The translations under genes and the position numbers were made by a program. From positions 310,001 to 374,000 of the forward strand of contig CBDCJB010000017.1 in the NCBI GenBank assembly GCA_965217605.1: DNA of 64,000 nucleotides. The letters run 5' to 3'. This document shows, piece after piece, positions 8,267 to 16,179 of this stretch. Below the pieces are notes generated by a model that saw only the letters and a list, made by a program, of their open reading frames with translations, was not told the origin of the DNA and did not search any database. How positions within the stretch are numbered: the first letter of the stretch is position 1; every line of letters starts with the position of its first letter. This DNA is from JAYYZW01 sp965217605 (GTDB lineage: Bacteria; Pseudomonadota; Gammaproteobacteria; Ga0077536).

Positions 8267-8427
8267 TGCCCTGTCCCGCAAATAACTTGCATATTTGGCT
8301 TGTCTTTTTCGCCCCTGGCGGCGTTGCTCCTCCTTGTGTAGAGCCCGCGATTCAGCGTCGTCGCGCCTTGCCAGTGACGAAAAATCCGCCGCCAACTACG
8401 AAAGTTATTTACGGGGCAGCACACTAG
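8263..8427. mobile_element. 165-bp MITE related to IS630 (copy 1)
   Basis: The left end is CTAGTGCCCTGTCCCGCAAA and the right end, reverse-complemented, is CTAGTGTGCTGCCCCGTAAA. Both resemble the IS630 ends in this window. The interior matches the MITE at 46808-46972 with the same total length of 165 bases. It encodes no transposase and is probably mobilised in trans by IS630. Confidence 0.85.
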
Positions 8428-8488
8428 AGCAGCGTTGCACTGCCGCTAGGGGGCCGCTGACGACCCATGAAGTCGATTTTATACGTCG

Positions 8489-8520
8489 CAGTTCAGCCGC
8501 CGGTAACTGCGGCCGAACTG
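8489..8520. other. Inverted repeat 14 bases past the epoxide hydrolase stop
   Basis: CAGTTCAGCCGC pairs with GCGGCCGAACTG with one mismatch around an 8-base loop. It follows the stop codon of the minus-strand hydrolase gene. There is no U-tract, so it may stabilise the mRNA end or be a small repeat instead of an intrinsic terminator. Confidence 0.6.
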
Positions 8521-8534
8521 TAAGGCCGCATCCA

Positions 8535-9494
8535 TTAAAGTCCTTTCAAAAATCGCAGGATTAGTTCATTCGTTTCGTTGGGCTTCTCGACTTGGAGCCA
8601 ATGGCCGGAACCTCCGACAATCTCCATGAAACGCAAATCGTCGAAGGCACTAGACAATGTGTCTCGCCAATTCGGATCGAAATCAAGTCCTGCATCGGAC
8701 GCGCCTGCGGCAAACGCGGCGGGTTGCGTGAATCGCTTGGATTCGAGTTCAGGCGTAACGTCGTTGTTGGTCGGTATATTTCGATACCAGTTGATGGGAC
8801 CCCGGAACCCGCTCATCTGGTACTGTTCGACGTAATAGGATAGGTCTTCTCGCGAAAGCCAGCCCGGAAGTTGCTCGGGTGGCGCAGGTATCGCATCCAG
8901 TAATCCGCTCGTTTTTGGATGTTCCGACTGCTTCATGAAAGTCCCCGCCGGCGCGTCACCGGAAACCCAGTGATAAATCGCGCGCAGACTTCGCTCTAAT
9001 TTCTTTTCTAACTCTGCGTCAGCGACTCCCGGTTCTTGGAAATAGCGCATGTACCAGAAGCGATCATCCATCCCTGGCGGGTTCACCGCTTCCGGACCGA
9101 GACGCCAAAATGGTATTGACAATCCCATCACCGCTTTGCAGGTATCCTCATGAAGTAAAGCTGTATTCCAGGCCACGACGCATCCCCAGTCGTGGCCGAT
9201 CAGTATGAATTCGCTATAGCCCAATGAATCAGCAATGCCGGCAACATCGGCCGACAAATCACGAATGTTGTAGTCCGAGATATCGGGCGGGCGGCTGCTG
9301 GCTCCGTAACCACGTTGATCCGGAACAGCGACGCGATAGCCGGCGGCAACAATGGGATCGATCTGGTGCCGCCAGAGGTACCAGCATTGCGGGAACCCGT
9401 GAAGCAGAATGACGAGGGGTCCATCACCCTCCACGACAGTACGCAACATGACCCCGTTCGTTCGAATCGACTCAAATCGGCGTTCAATCGTCAT
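8535..9494 (-). CDS. Alpha/beta hydrolase, epoxide hydrolase type
   Basis: A 319-aa alpha/beta hydrolase. The oxyanion motif is HGFPQCWYLW (about residues 32-41). The nucleophile elbow is GHDWGCVVAW with Asp at about 107, an acid nucleophile typical of epoxide hydrolases and dehalogenases. The catalytic His lies in GGSGHWLQVEKP near residue 297. The cap contains SYYVEQYQMSGFRG with the paired aromatic residues expected of epoxide hydrolases. It would open epoxides or cleave related esters in the cytosol. AGGGAGGCAAAA-like sequence precedes the ATG. It is the first gene of the island reading away from the CrtA-like gene. Confidence 0.85.
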   Translation of the reverse strand: MTIERRFESIRTNGVMLRTVVEGDGPLVILLHGFPQCWYLWRHQIDPIVAAGYRVAVPDQRGYGASSRPPDISDYNIRDLSADVAGIADSLGYSEFILIGHDWGCVVAWNTALLHEDTCKAVMGLSIPFWRLGPEAVNPPGMDDRFWYMRYFQEPGVADAELEKKLERSLRAIYHWVSGDAPAGTFMKQSEHPKTSGLLDAIPAPPEQLPGWLSREDLSYYVEQYQMSGFRGPINWYRNIPTNNDVTPELESKRFTQPAAFAAGASDAGLDFDPNWRDTLSSAFDDLRFMEIVGGSGHWLQVEKPNETNELILRFLKGL

Positions 9495-9582
9495 TTTTGC
9501 CTCCCCAGGTAGAACGCAATATTAATCTGGTAAGTGGTAAATGCCGAACTACCAGTCGCAGGCGCTGCTTTTTCGGAGCCAG

Positions 9583-10296
9583 TTACAATTGAACACCTTC
9601 CCATTCTCCTTCCGCGCGCTTGACCGTGAACCGGGTGAACGACGTACGGTCAAAATGAAACTCCGAATCGAGCTGAGGCTTGGCGCGATCCAAATGCTCG
9701 CCAGATTGGTAGGCGAATCTGGCAATATCGTCCTCAGACTCCCAAACCGTGAATGTAATTGGATCGCCAAAATTCGCGCATAGTGAGAACACGCGACGAA
9801 ACTTCAACCCATTAGCTTTAAGCGCGTCTTCGGCCACCGTCACCGTATGCGAGATAGTTCGGCCAACGCGTTCCATCTGCGATTCTGGTGCGCTGAATCC
9901 TCCGCTCGTCAGGACCACGACCGGGCTAATTGCCACAGGCTTCGGATGCGGTTCAATTATTGGGCCAGCACTTATCGGATCTAGCCAATTGATGCTGCCC
10001 CGGTGCGTGTATGGCCGAAGAGATAACTGAATCGATTCCGCTAAGCCTGTCATTTGTTTGGCTTCATCAATGAGTTCTTCGATTACACTTTCGCACGTCG
10101 CCTTTTCTTTACATAAAGCGATGTGGCTAAAGACGTCCGCCTCAGGGGCTATGGTTCCATCGACGCAAAAATTATCCGCGCGGCGAGTCGAGTATCAAAC
10201 TTTAGTAGCGAGTTGACGGCCCGTAAAGCTCTCGACAGCCATTGGCTGGTCAAAGCGCAACAACGATATAGCCATGTATCTCGGCAAATTACTCAT
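9583..10296 (-). pseudogene. CrtA-like (spheroidene monooxygenase-like) gene interrupted by an in-frame TGA
   Basis: An ATG at 10296 opens MSNLPRYMAISLLRFDQP and continues to a TGA at 10195-10197 (codon 34). The same frame then runs unbroken to 9583, with ADVFSHIALC, SLRPYTHRGSINW, VVVLTS and ITFTVWESEDDIARFAYQSG. The order, with LLRFD near the start, RP..RG..W in the middle, then a VLT strand and TxWxS...FAY, resembles CrtA-like monooxygenases of about 230-240 aa. A single CGA-to-TGA change could explain the stop. The next ATG is at 10053, which would give a 156-aa truncated product. The start overlaps the preceding small ORF by ATGA. Confidence 0.6.
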
Positions 10297-10397
10297 AATC
10301 TACGACCAGTATGACTTGCTACGCTTAACGAAGGCCCGGGCATTTCGAACATTTCATCCTGGGCGCTTTGCTGCACTTCAAAGTTGAATCTATCCAT
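10293..10397 (-). CDS. 34-aa ORF coupled at both ends
   Basis: Its ATG at 10397 overlaps the stop of the membrane-protein gene (TGATG). Its own TGA overlaps the ATG of the CrtA-like gene (ATGA). The peptide begins MDRFNFEVQQSAQDEMFEM. There is no transmembrane segment or recognisable motif. Double overlap with neighbours on the same strand suggests a translated small gene or a coupling leader, but chance cannot be excluded for 34 codons. Confidence 0.35.
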   Translation of the reverse strand: MDRFNFEVQQSAQDEMFEMPGPSLSVASHTGRRL

Positions 10398-10867
10398 CAC
10401 TCTAACTTCCAATCTGTTGCCTGTAACGAGCTAACGTACTGTTGAAATGTTTCGTCGAATAGAAAATGGCGCATAGTCCAAAATCTCTCGGCACTGGGTA
10501 CGCCTAAAAGAATTTTTGTTTCTTTCTCCATACCGTCCCAATACCGCTTATCCAGCCTTCCTAGCTCAAATTGAATGAAAGCCTCTTCGCACACACGAAA
10601 TACGCTCAGGTAAGTAACGATCAGAACGATCCTTTCTGGATCGGTAAGAGAGTCGAAATCCTGGTGTGCTTTATCCATGATCTCTAAAAACTCTATATCA
10701 CCCAGACCCTTCATCGCGTCTCGATAGGCTTCAGCGATTTCGTGCATCGCCGCGATACGGGATTCTCGAATTTGCGTGCGGATTTGTATGGCCACGTATA
10801 TCAATGAAACTACGATAGCGATTACGCCAACGACTTCAGCGAGCGCGGATATTGCTTCCCAGTTCAC
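10397..10867 (-). CDS. Small membrane-anchored protein, paralogue of the gene at 6406-6942
   Basis: A 156-aa protein with one N-terminal transmembrane helix (about residues 6-27, ISALAEVVGVIAIVVSLIYV), then AIQIRTQIRESRIAA and a mostly helical soluble part. The N-terminal arrangement and the MxW-AIS start match the protein at 6406-6942, so both belong to one family whose role I do not recognise. Base composition is clearly AT-richer than the flanking housekeeping genes, consistent with transfer. The stop overlaps the ATG of a 34-aa ORF that in turn overlaps the CrtA-like gene. Confidence 0.7.
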   Translation of the reverse strand: MNWEAISALAEVVGVIAIVVSLIYVAIQIRTQIRESRIAAMHEIAEAYRDAMKGLGDIEFLEIMDKAHQDFDSLTDPERIVLIVTYLSVFRVCEEAFIQFELGRLDKRYWDGMEKETKILLGVPSAERFWTMRHFLFDETFQQYVSSLQATDWKLE

Positions 10868-10927
10868 GGATTTATTCTAGCCACCTAACAGTTAATCTAT
10901 GGATGTTTTAGGACCGTGCCTACATTT

Positions 10928-11515
10928 TCAAGCCTTACCACCCGTCTTTAGAAGCACAGGTGTGAAGACGATGATAGTGAGCCAGTTCCCCAATAAGGTG
11001 AGCCACAGGAATACGTCCACACAATCAAAGGCCGCGAACAGTGGAAGTAGGAAGTAGGGCATACCAGCCAACTCATTACGTAATAGTTCAACAACTAACG
11101 GAAACTTACGTAGCCATGTTGGGTTGAAGAACGCCTTTTCATCCTCAACAAATAGGCACAGGACACGTGATAGACCTGCACCGGCAACACCTAGAAACGC
11201 CAATGCCCCGCTCCCCATCATGAAGAATAGAGCGCCTAGTGAAGCAGCCCCGGTCCATGTGTCGAAGCTCTCACCAAACTTAGTGACCTTATTTGATGCC
11301 CGTGCAACGCCACCATCTGCGTTATCAAAGAAACGCCCAATGAAAAAAAGAAGAACACCTAACCAGAGATACTGGGGCATAACCAAAGCCCCGGAAACGG
11401 CGGTAATTAGCGTAAAGAGTGTGACTGTATTAGGGTGCACACCAGCGTTCACGAGAGGTGGTATAAACCAGCGCTCACACACCCATCGATCCCATTCATA
11501 GAGAGTTTTAGTCAT
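10928..11515 (-). CDS. CDP-alcohol phosphatidyltransferase-like membrane protein lacking the last motif Asp
   Basis: Starting at ATG 11515 (MTKTLYEWDRW) the protein has 195 aa and several hydrophobic helices. An open frame extends 15 codons further upstream. The family motif D-x2-DG-x2-AR-x8-G-x3-D-x3-D is visible as DNADGGVAR, then FGESFDTWTG. The first three Asp residues are present, but the fourth, the proposed catalytic base, is Gly (GGG codon). Family members join CDP-linked lipids to alcohols in the inner membrane. With the base missing, the protein may be inactive or have a changed reaction. The region is AT-rich relative to neighbours. Confidence 0.75.
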   Translation of the reverse strand: MTKTLYEWDRWVCERWFIPPLVNAGVHPNTVTLFTLITAVSGALVMPQYLWLGVLLFFIGRFFDNADGGVARASNKVTKFGESFDTWTGAASLGALFFMMGSGALAFLGVAGAGLSRVLCLFVEDEKAFFNPTWLRKFPLVVELLRNELAGMPYFLLPLFAAFDCVDVFLWLTLLGNWLTIIVFTPVLLKTGGKA

Positions 11516-11643
11516 TCTTGATCCTTGATTTAAAATTAAATCGGTGGTCAGGAAAAACAACAGTCCAGAGAAGTGCTCCCGCTTGTTTGAACGACTTTCC
11601 CCGATTGATAAGTTGACACAGGGCGGATTGCTGAAAGTGCAGA

Positions 11644-11698
11644 GTTGTCTACGGCGGCGGTCGGCGGTTGCGACAAACCGACCGACGCGGTGGACAAC
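11644..11698. other. Long imperfect inverted repeat
   Basis: The 21-base arms starting GTTGTCTACGGC and ending GGTGGACAAC pair at 18 of 21 positions around a 13-base loop. The repeat lies in a non-coding stretch between the CDP-alcohol transferase-like gene and the IS1380 element. I see no gene between 11561 and 11757. The role is unknown. Confidence 0.65.
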
Positions 11699-11802
11699 TC
11701 GGGGGCGCCACGGACTTCATCTTACACCGCCGACTTCAACGGCGACGACACAGCTAGCCCGGATATTTCATAAAAAAAGAGGGCAAGCCCTTTCTAATCC
11801 GT

Positions 11803-11808
11803 TATAAT
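11803..11808 (+). promoter_or_regulatory. Probable -10 element of the IS1380 transposase promoter
   Basis: A perfect TATAAT lies 37 bases before the GTG start. It is conserved in copy 2 at the equivalent place (about 23815-23820). A clear -35 hexamer was not identified. Confidence 0.5.
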
Positions 11809-11844
11809 TCAGTTAGTTAGGCTGAAAACGGAAAGGACTCGCCC

Positions 11845-13158
11845 GTGACAGAATGTACCCAGACTGCGCTGCAATTTCCAGGCTTTTCTCGCCGCAAGAT
11901 CGACGTCTCATTCAACGCCGGTGACATCACTTCCAACGGTGGGGTGCAGTTGCTGCGCTGGGCCGATGAACGGACCGGGTTGATCAAGGCCGCGGCACGG
12001 GCCATTGGGGATTCGCGCCGGAGAAAGAGCTGCACCCACGCTCTGGAGTCGCTGGTCCGACAGCGGGTCTATGGCCTTTCCCTGGGCTATGAGGACCTCA
12101 ACGACCACGAGGCATTGCGCGCGGACTTGGCTCTGCAGACGGCGCTTTCCCGGGATGCGTCGCTGGCGAGCCCGTCGACGTTGTGCCGACTGGAGAACCG
12201 CGCGAACCGGAACACCGCGGTGGCCCTGCACAAGGGACTCATTGATAACTTTATCGCCGCTTACAAACAAGCGCCCCGACGACTGATACGCGATGTGGAT
12301 GCCACCGACGATCGGGTGCAGGGTGATCAAGCGGGCCGCTTCTTCCACGGCGACTACGACCACGACTGCTGTCTGCCCTTGTACGTGTTCTGTGGCGATC
12401 AACGGTTGGTCAGTTATCTGCGTTCGAGCAAGATCGACGGCGCAAAACACAGTGGGGCGATCTTGGCGCTGTTGATCAAACGGTTGCGCCAGGCGTGGCC
12501 GAAGGTCGAGATCCTGGTGCGCGCCGATGCCGGCTTTTGCCGCTGGCGGATGCTGCGCTGGTTCGATCGCCACGGCGTGGATTACGTCATGGGTATCGCG
12601 AAAAACCCGCGTTTGCACGATCAATCGTTAGCGTTGCGCACGTTGGCTCAGTGGCGGTATTGGATGATGGGTGAGAAGCAGCGCCTGTTCAGCGAGGTCC
12701 GTTACGCCGTACAGACTTGGGATACCCCGCGACGGGTGATCGTCAAGGCCGAGCACAGCGCCCGCGGCAGCAATCCCCGCTTCGTGGTGACCCACCTCAC
12801 CGGCAAGGCCCAACGCATCTACGACCGCCTCTACTGCGCCCGCGGCGAGATGGAGAACCGGATCAAGGAGCAGCAGTTGGGCCTGTTTGCCGATCGCACC
12901 AGTTGCCACACCTGGTGGGCCAATCAGTTCCGGCTGTTGCTCTCAAGCTTGGCTTACACGCTGTTGGAGACGATCCGCCGGGTGGCACTACACGCAACGG
13001 CACGGGCTCGCGCGCAAGGCGGCACGCTGCGCCTGAAACTATTACGCATCGGCGCCATCGTCTTGCGCAATACCAGGCGCATCCGACTGTTGCTCTCCAG
13101 TGCTTACCCCAATCGAGAACTGTTCTGCCTGGTGGCCGCTCGCCTCAAGCCGGGATAG
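11845..13158 (+). CDS. IS1380 transposase, copy 1 (missense-laden)
   Basis: A 437-aa transposase starting at GTG, same length as copy 2 but with 26 amino-acid differences and only about three synonymous ones. Several changes hit conserved-looking positions. Examples are VRADAGF instead of VRADSGF, FHGDYDHDCC instead of FHGYYDHYCF, and LIRDVDATDD instead of LILDVDATDD. The Asp of DVDATDD and the GEMENRIKEQQL segment remain. About 21 of 30 base differences are A or T in copy 2 and C or G here (T to G or A to C). It is probably inactive. Confidence 0.9.
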   Translation: MTECTQTALQFPGFSRRKIDVSFNAGDITSNGGVQLLRWADERTGLIKAAARAIGDSRRRKSCTHALESLVRQRVYGLSLGYEDLNDHEALRADLALQTALSRDASLASPSTLCRLENRANRNTAVALHKGLIDNFIAAYKQAPRRLIRDVDATDDRVQGDQAGRFFHGDYDHDCCLPLYVFCGDQRLVSYLRSSKIDGAKHSGAILALLIKRLRQAWPKVEILVRADAGFCRWRMLRWFDRHGVDYVMGIAKNPRLHDQSLALRTLAQWRYWMMGEKQRLFSEVRYAVQTWDTPRRVIVKAEHSARGSNPRFVVTHLTGKAQRIYDRLYCARGEMENRIKEQQLGLFADRTSCHTWWANQFRLLLSSLAYTLLETIRRVALHATARARAQGGTLRLKLLRIGAIVLRNTRRIRLLLSSAYPNRELFCLVAARLKPG

Positions 13159-13369
13159 TCGTCCCAACGCCAGTCGCCTCGTGTTCGATTCCTTGTGAGT
13201 CGGGGTGTCGCTCGCCTCCGAAACGACTCGTGCATCGCAATCGGCGATAAATCCACCGGTGGCGCGCCGAAACGTCGCGCTCAAGCGCCGCTTCGTGCCA
13301 CCACCAACGAATTCCGACCCATGATCGACCAACTCCACGCACAATCTCACTGCTCATGCAATATCCGGG

Positions 13370-14650
13370 CTAGACGGGATAGGACGTGAACACACCGTAC
13401 CCGAACAGCGATTTCAAAACGTAGAAGAAAACCACGGCCAGAAAAGCACCGGCCGGTAGCGTGACGACCCACGAAAGCAAGATCGTCCGAACCGTGCGCA
13501 GATTGATGGCCGCGATACCGCCCGCAATCCCCACGCCGAGGACGGCACCGACGAGAGTGTGCGTGGTGGAGATGGGCAATCCGGTGCCGGACGCCAGCAC
13601 CACGGTACTGGCTGCGCCCAATTCGACGGCGAACCCGTGGCTGGGGGTTAGCGCGGTGATGCCCGTACCGATGGTTGCCATCACTTTCTGCCCGTACATG
13701 GCGAGGCCGACGACGATTCCGGCCGCTCCGACAAACAGGACCCAAAGGGGAAGGGCCGATTTCTGGGCGACGTCACCGCCACTTTGCACCACACCGACGA
13801 TGGCGGCGACCGGTCCGATCGAATTGGCGACGTCGTTGGATCCGTGTGCGAACGCCATGGAACACGCGGTGAAAATCATCAGCACGGCGAACACCCGCTC
13901 GACGCTCGCAAAGTGAAACTCGCGATCGGCGGCGGGATCGAGGCGAATGCGGCGTACCAACAGTGCGCCGATCCCCATGGTCAGCAATCCGAAAAGCGCG
14001 GCCAAGCCATAACTCGCGCCGGTCGATATGGGCAGCCCGACGTGCTTGAACCCTTTGAGCAGGGTCACCAATGCGATGATGAACCCGACCAAGAAGATGT
14101 ACGCAGGCACGTATCGCTTGGCGTTTAGAAACGGGTCGTCGCTATCCAGTATCAAGCGCCGCACCGACTGGAACAGCGTAAAGGAAATCGTGCCTGCCAA
14201 TATCGGCGACACCACCCAGCTCATGACGATTTTCCCGACCCTGCCCCATTCGACCGCATCCATACCGATACCGGCGATGGCGAAGCCCACGATGGCCCCG
14301 ACGATGGAGTGGGTCGTCGACACGGGCCAGCCGAAACTGGACGCAACCAGAAGCCAGATCCCGGCGGCGAGCAGCGACGCGAGCATGCCGTAGACGAGCA
14401 GATCCGGGCTCCCGGACAGCAGGCTCACGTCGATGATGCCCTTGCGTATGGTGGCGGTAACCTCACCGCCGGCCAGAACCGCGCCGCAAAACTCGAACAC
14501 CGCTGCGATGATGACCGCCTGTTTGACCGTCAAAGCGCGTGAGCCGACGGAGGTCCCCATGGCGTTGGCGACGTCATTTGACCCAATGCCGAAGGCCATA
14601 AACAGGCCGAACACGCCCGCCAACAAGAGATAGAGGATCTCGTGTTCCAC
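13370..14650 (-). CDS. pit: Inorganic phosphate transporter, PiT family
   Basis: A 426-aa polytopic membrane protein. The two PiT signature repeats are visible: GSNDVANAMGTSVGSRAL near the N-terminus and HGSNDVANSIGP about residue 270. PiT proteins import phosphate with H+ or Na+, often as a metal-phosphate complex. The gene follows a DUF47/PhoU-like gene by seven bases, the usual pairing, in which DUF47 is thought to regulate the transporter. The TAG stop is part of the CTAG duplicated by the IS1380 copy next door, so the insertion left the protein unchanged. Confidence 0.93.
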   Translation of the reverse strand: MEHEILYLLLAGVFGLFMAFGIGSNDVANAMGTSVGSRALTVKQAVIIAAVFEFCGAVLAGGEVTATIRKGIIDVSLLSGSPDLLVYGMLASLLAAGIWLLVASSFGWPVSTTHSIVGAIVGFAIAGIGMDAVEWGRVGKIVMSWVVSPILAGTISFTLFQSVRRLILDSDDPFLNAKRYVPAYIFLVGFIIALVTLLKGFKHVGLPISTGASYGLAALFGLLTMGIGALLVRRIRLDPAADREFHFASVERVFAVLMIFTACSMAFAHGSNDVANSIGPVAAIVGVVQSGGDVAQKSALPLWVLFVGAAGIVVGLAMYGQKVMATIGTGITALTPSHGFAVELGAASTVVLASGTGLPISTTHTLVGAVLGVGIAGGIAAINLRTVRTILLSWVVTLPAGAFLAVVFFYVLKSLFGYGVFTSYPV

Positions 14651-14657
14651 TGCGGGC

Positions 14658-15338
14658 TTATTTAGCGAGCATCAGTTGCAGGCGACTGCCGACGCGCTGT
14701 GCGCGGTCCCCGAGATCACCCGTCCAATCGATGAGTCGGTAGAGGAACATGACGTCGACGGGCGGGAGATCGCGTTCGATCTCGAACAAGGATGTCCGAA
14801 CTTCGACCTGTATCACATCGGTATCCTTTTCGATCCGGTCGAGCTCGGTGATTATTTCCTGTACGAGTTCGACCTCCGTGCCTCTGAAACCGGTTTCCAC
14901 CAGTTCGTCGAGCTCATTGATAGCTTTCTGCGCCTGCTCACACGCGTCGATGCCCCGCTTCACGAAATCCAGGTAGCGCGTTCCGAGGCTATCGGGCAGC
15001 GACATCTTGCGACCACGAATCAGACCGGCGATATCCTTGGCGCGATTAGCGACCTTATCCTGCATGGTGAGCACTTCGAGGAGGTCGCGCCGTTCAACGG
15101 GTAGAAACAATGTGCGCGGGAGATTCAGCCTTAGGTCTTTCTTGAGATCGTCCGCTTCGTTCTCGAGTTTTGCGATCTTTCCTTGCGCCGCGTCGACGGC
15201 GCTCAGGTCGCGCGCGACCACGGCCTCGAACAGAGGCAGCAGCTCTTGGGCGCATTCAACCACTTTGGCCATGTGTTGCTGGAGCGGTCGTACCGGCGAG
15301 GTGCCGAACAGCTTGATGATCGGGTTGTAACGAGCCAT
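14658..15338 (-). CDS. DUF47/PhoU-like regulator (TIGR00153 family)
   Basis: A 226-aa all-helical protein beginning ARYNPIIKLFGTSPVRPLQQ, with the characteristic LFEAVVARD, LENEADDLKKDLR and LPRTLFLPVERRDLLEVL segments. These are typical of the DUF47 family (TIGR00153), PhoU-like helical bundles that bind metals and pair with PiT transporters. It is the first gene of a two-gene operon with the downstream phosphate transporter. Its likely job is to modulate Pit activity. I saw no clear Pho box in the 109 bases upstream. Confidence 0.9.
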   Translation of the reverse strand: MARYNPIIKLFGTSPVRPLQQHMAKVVECAQELLPLFEAVVARDLSAVDAAQGKIAKLENEADDLKKDLRLNLPRTLFLPVERRDLLEVLTMQDKVANRAKDIAGLIRGRKMSLPDSLGTRYLDFVKRGIDACEQAQKAINELDELVETGFRGTEVELVQEIITELDRIEKDTDVIQVEVRTSLFEIERDLPPVDVMFLYRLIDWTGDLGDRAQRVGSRLQLMLAK

Positions 15339-15447
15339 AGCGTGATTGTTCCAGTAATTGCTCAGTCTGTGCCTTGGCAGGGATGTCGGCGCACCCTACC
15401 GAGGCCCTATCATGGGTCCAAATTATTACAACTTCATTACTGTCGTC

Positions 15448-16056
15448 TCAGGGTTGGTAGGAAAACGGCGCCGCCAACCCCACCGTTTCGGATTGCGACC
15501 AGTCGATACCGTGATCGGTGTACGTCACCGTTTTCGATCTCGAGACCGTAACGGGAAAGCCGGGAGATACGGCCAGCGGATGGTTGTCGACCTTGACGTC
15601 GCCGCCGTCCTCACCATCGATGGAATACATTTCATTCTCGGCGACGCCCTGGATGACGAGATGGTGCTTCTTGCCATCCTCGCGATATTCGATCGGCACT
15701 GATCGAACGCCCATCAGGTCCGATACGAAACCGGCGAGAACGGCGGGGTGCCCGCCTACGTCACCGCCATAGATCTTCGTCAACGCCTCCGTCTGTGCTT
15801 CATCAGCGTTGTCATCGATATAGAGCGCGAGACGCCAGTTTCCGTCGGTCAGGCTGCTCGGCGAATGCAACCACACCGCGACATTCAACCCGTCCAACTT
15901 CGTTTCGTTCATATGTCCGTCTTCGATGTGCCAGCCGACGAGGGCCTCGCAGTAACCTTGCGTCGGTGGCATGAGGAAGATGCACGGGCACACGAGGTCG
16001 CATGTGCATGATTCGAAATAATTCCCTTTGAGGCTCCAGTCTGATGCGTCGGCCAT
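15448..16056 (-). CDS. DUF1326 domain protein
   Basis: A 202-aa protein with an N-terminal Cys cluster (SCTCDLVCPCIF, residues 17-28) that is the hallmark of DUF1326. Strands reading GWHIEDGHM and WRLALYIDDNA follow. No signal peptide is seen. The family has no settled function, but the four Cys residues suggest metal or redox chemistry. It is divergent from a DUF2182 membrane-protein gene. These two families are commonly neighbours, which suggests they act together. Confidence 0.85.
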   Translation of the reverse strand: MADASDWSLKGNYFESCTCDLVCPCIFLMPPTQGYCEALVGWHIEDGHMNETKLDGLNVAVWLHSPSSLTDGNWRLALYIDDNADEAQTEALTKIYGGDVGGHPAVLAGFVSDLMGVRSVPIEYREDGKKHHLVIQGVAENEMYSIDGEDGGDVKVDNHPLAVSPGFPVTVSRSKTVTYTDHGIDWSQSETVGLAAPFSYQP

Positions 16057-16075
16057 GATTCACTCCCGCGGCGGT

Positions 16076-16097
16076 ATTCGCCCGCTTGCGGGCGAAT
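16076..16097. promoter_or_regulatory. Perfect inverted repeat between divergent DUF1326 and DUF2182 genes
   Basis: ATTCGCCCGC pairs perfectly with GCGGGCGAAT around a TT loop. It sits 20 bases upstream of the DUF1326 start and about 80 upstream of the DUF2182 start. It could be a regulator-binding operator or an mRNA leader hairpin. Confidence 0.6.
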
Positions 16098-16179
16098 GTA
16101 GCTCAAGTGTGTTTCCGAACTCCTATAGCGCAGTAGTGTACAACTCCGTGGGCCAGGATTAGCATTCCGACCCCACCCC

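Larger units (their letters stand above)
11758..13369 (+). mobile_element. IS1380-family insertion sequence, copy 1 (degraded)
   Basis: The ends are CCCGGATATTTCAT and, reverse-complemented, CCCGGATATTGCAT. Flanking CTAG at 11754-11757 and 13370-13373 is the 4-bp target duplication expected of IS1380. The 3' CTAG contains the stop codon of the minus-strand phosphate transporter gene. The element is 1612 bases, one longer than copy 2 (7 versus 6 A residues near the left end). After the transposase gene it carries about 210 non-coding bases. Confidence 0.95.

Noticed and set aside
11644..11698. Integron attC site
   Set aside because: The ends GTTGTCT and GGACAAC do not match the attC core consensus and no integrase or cassette array is nearby.
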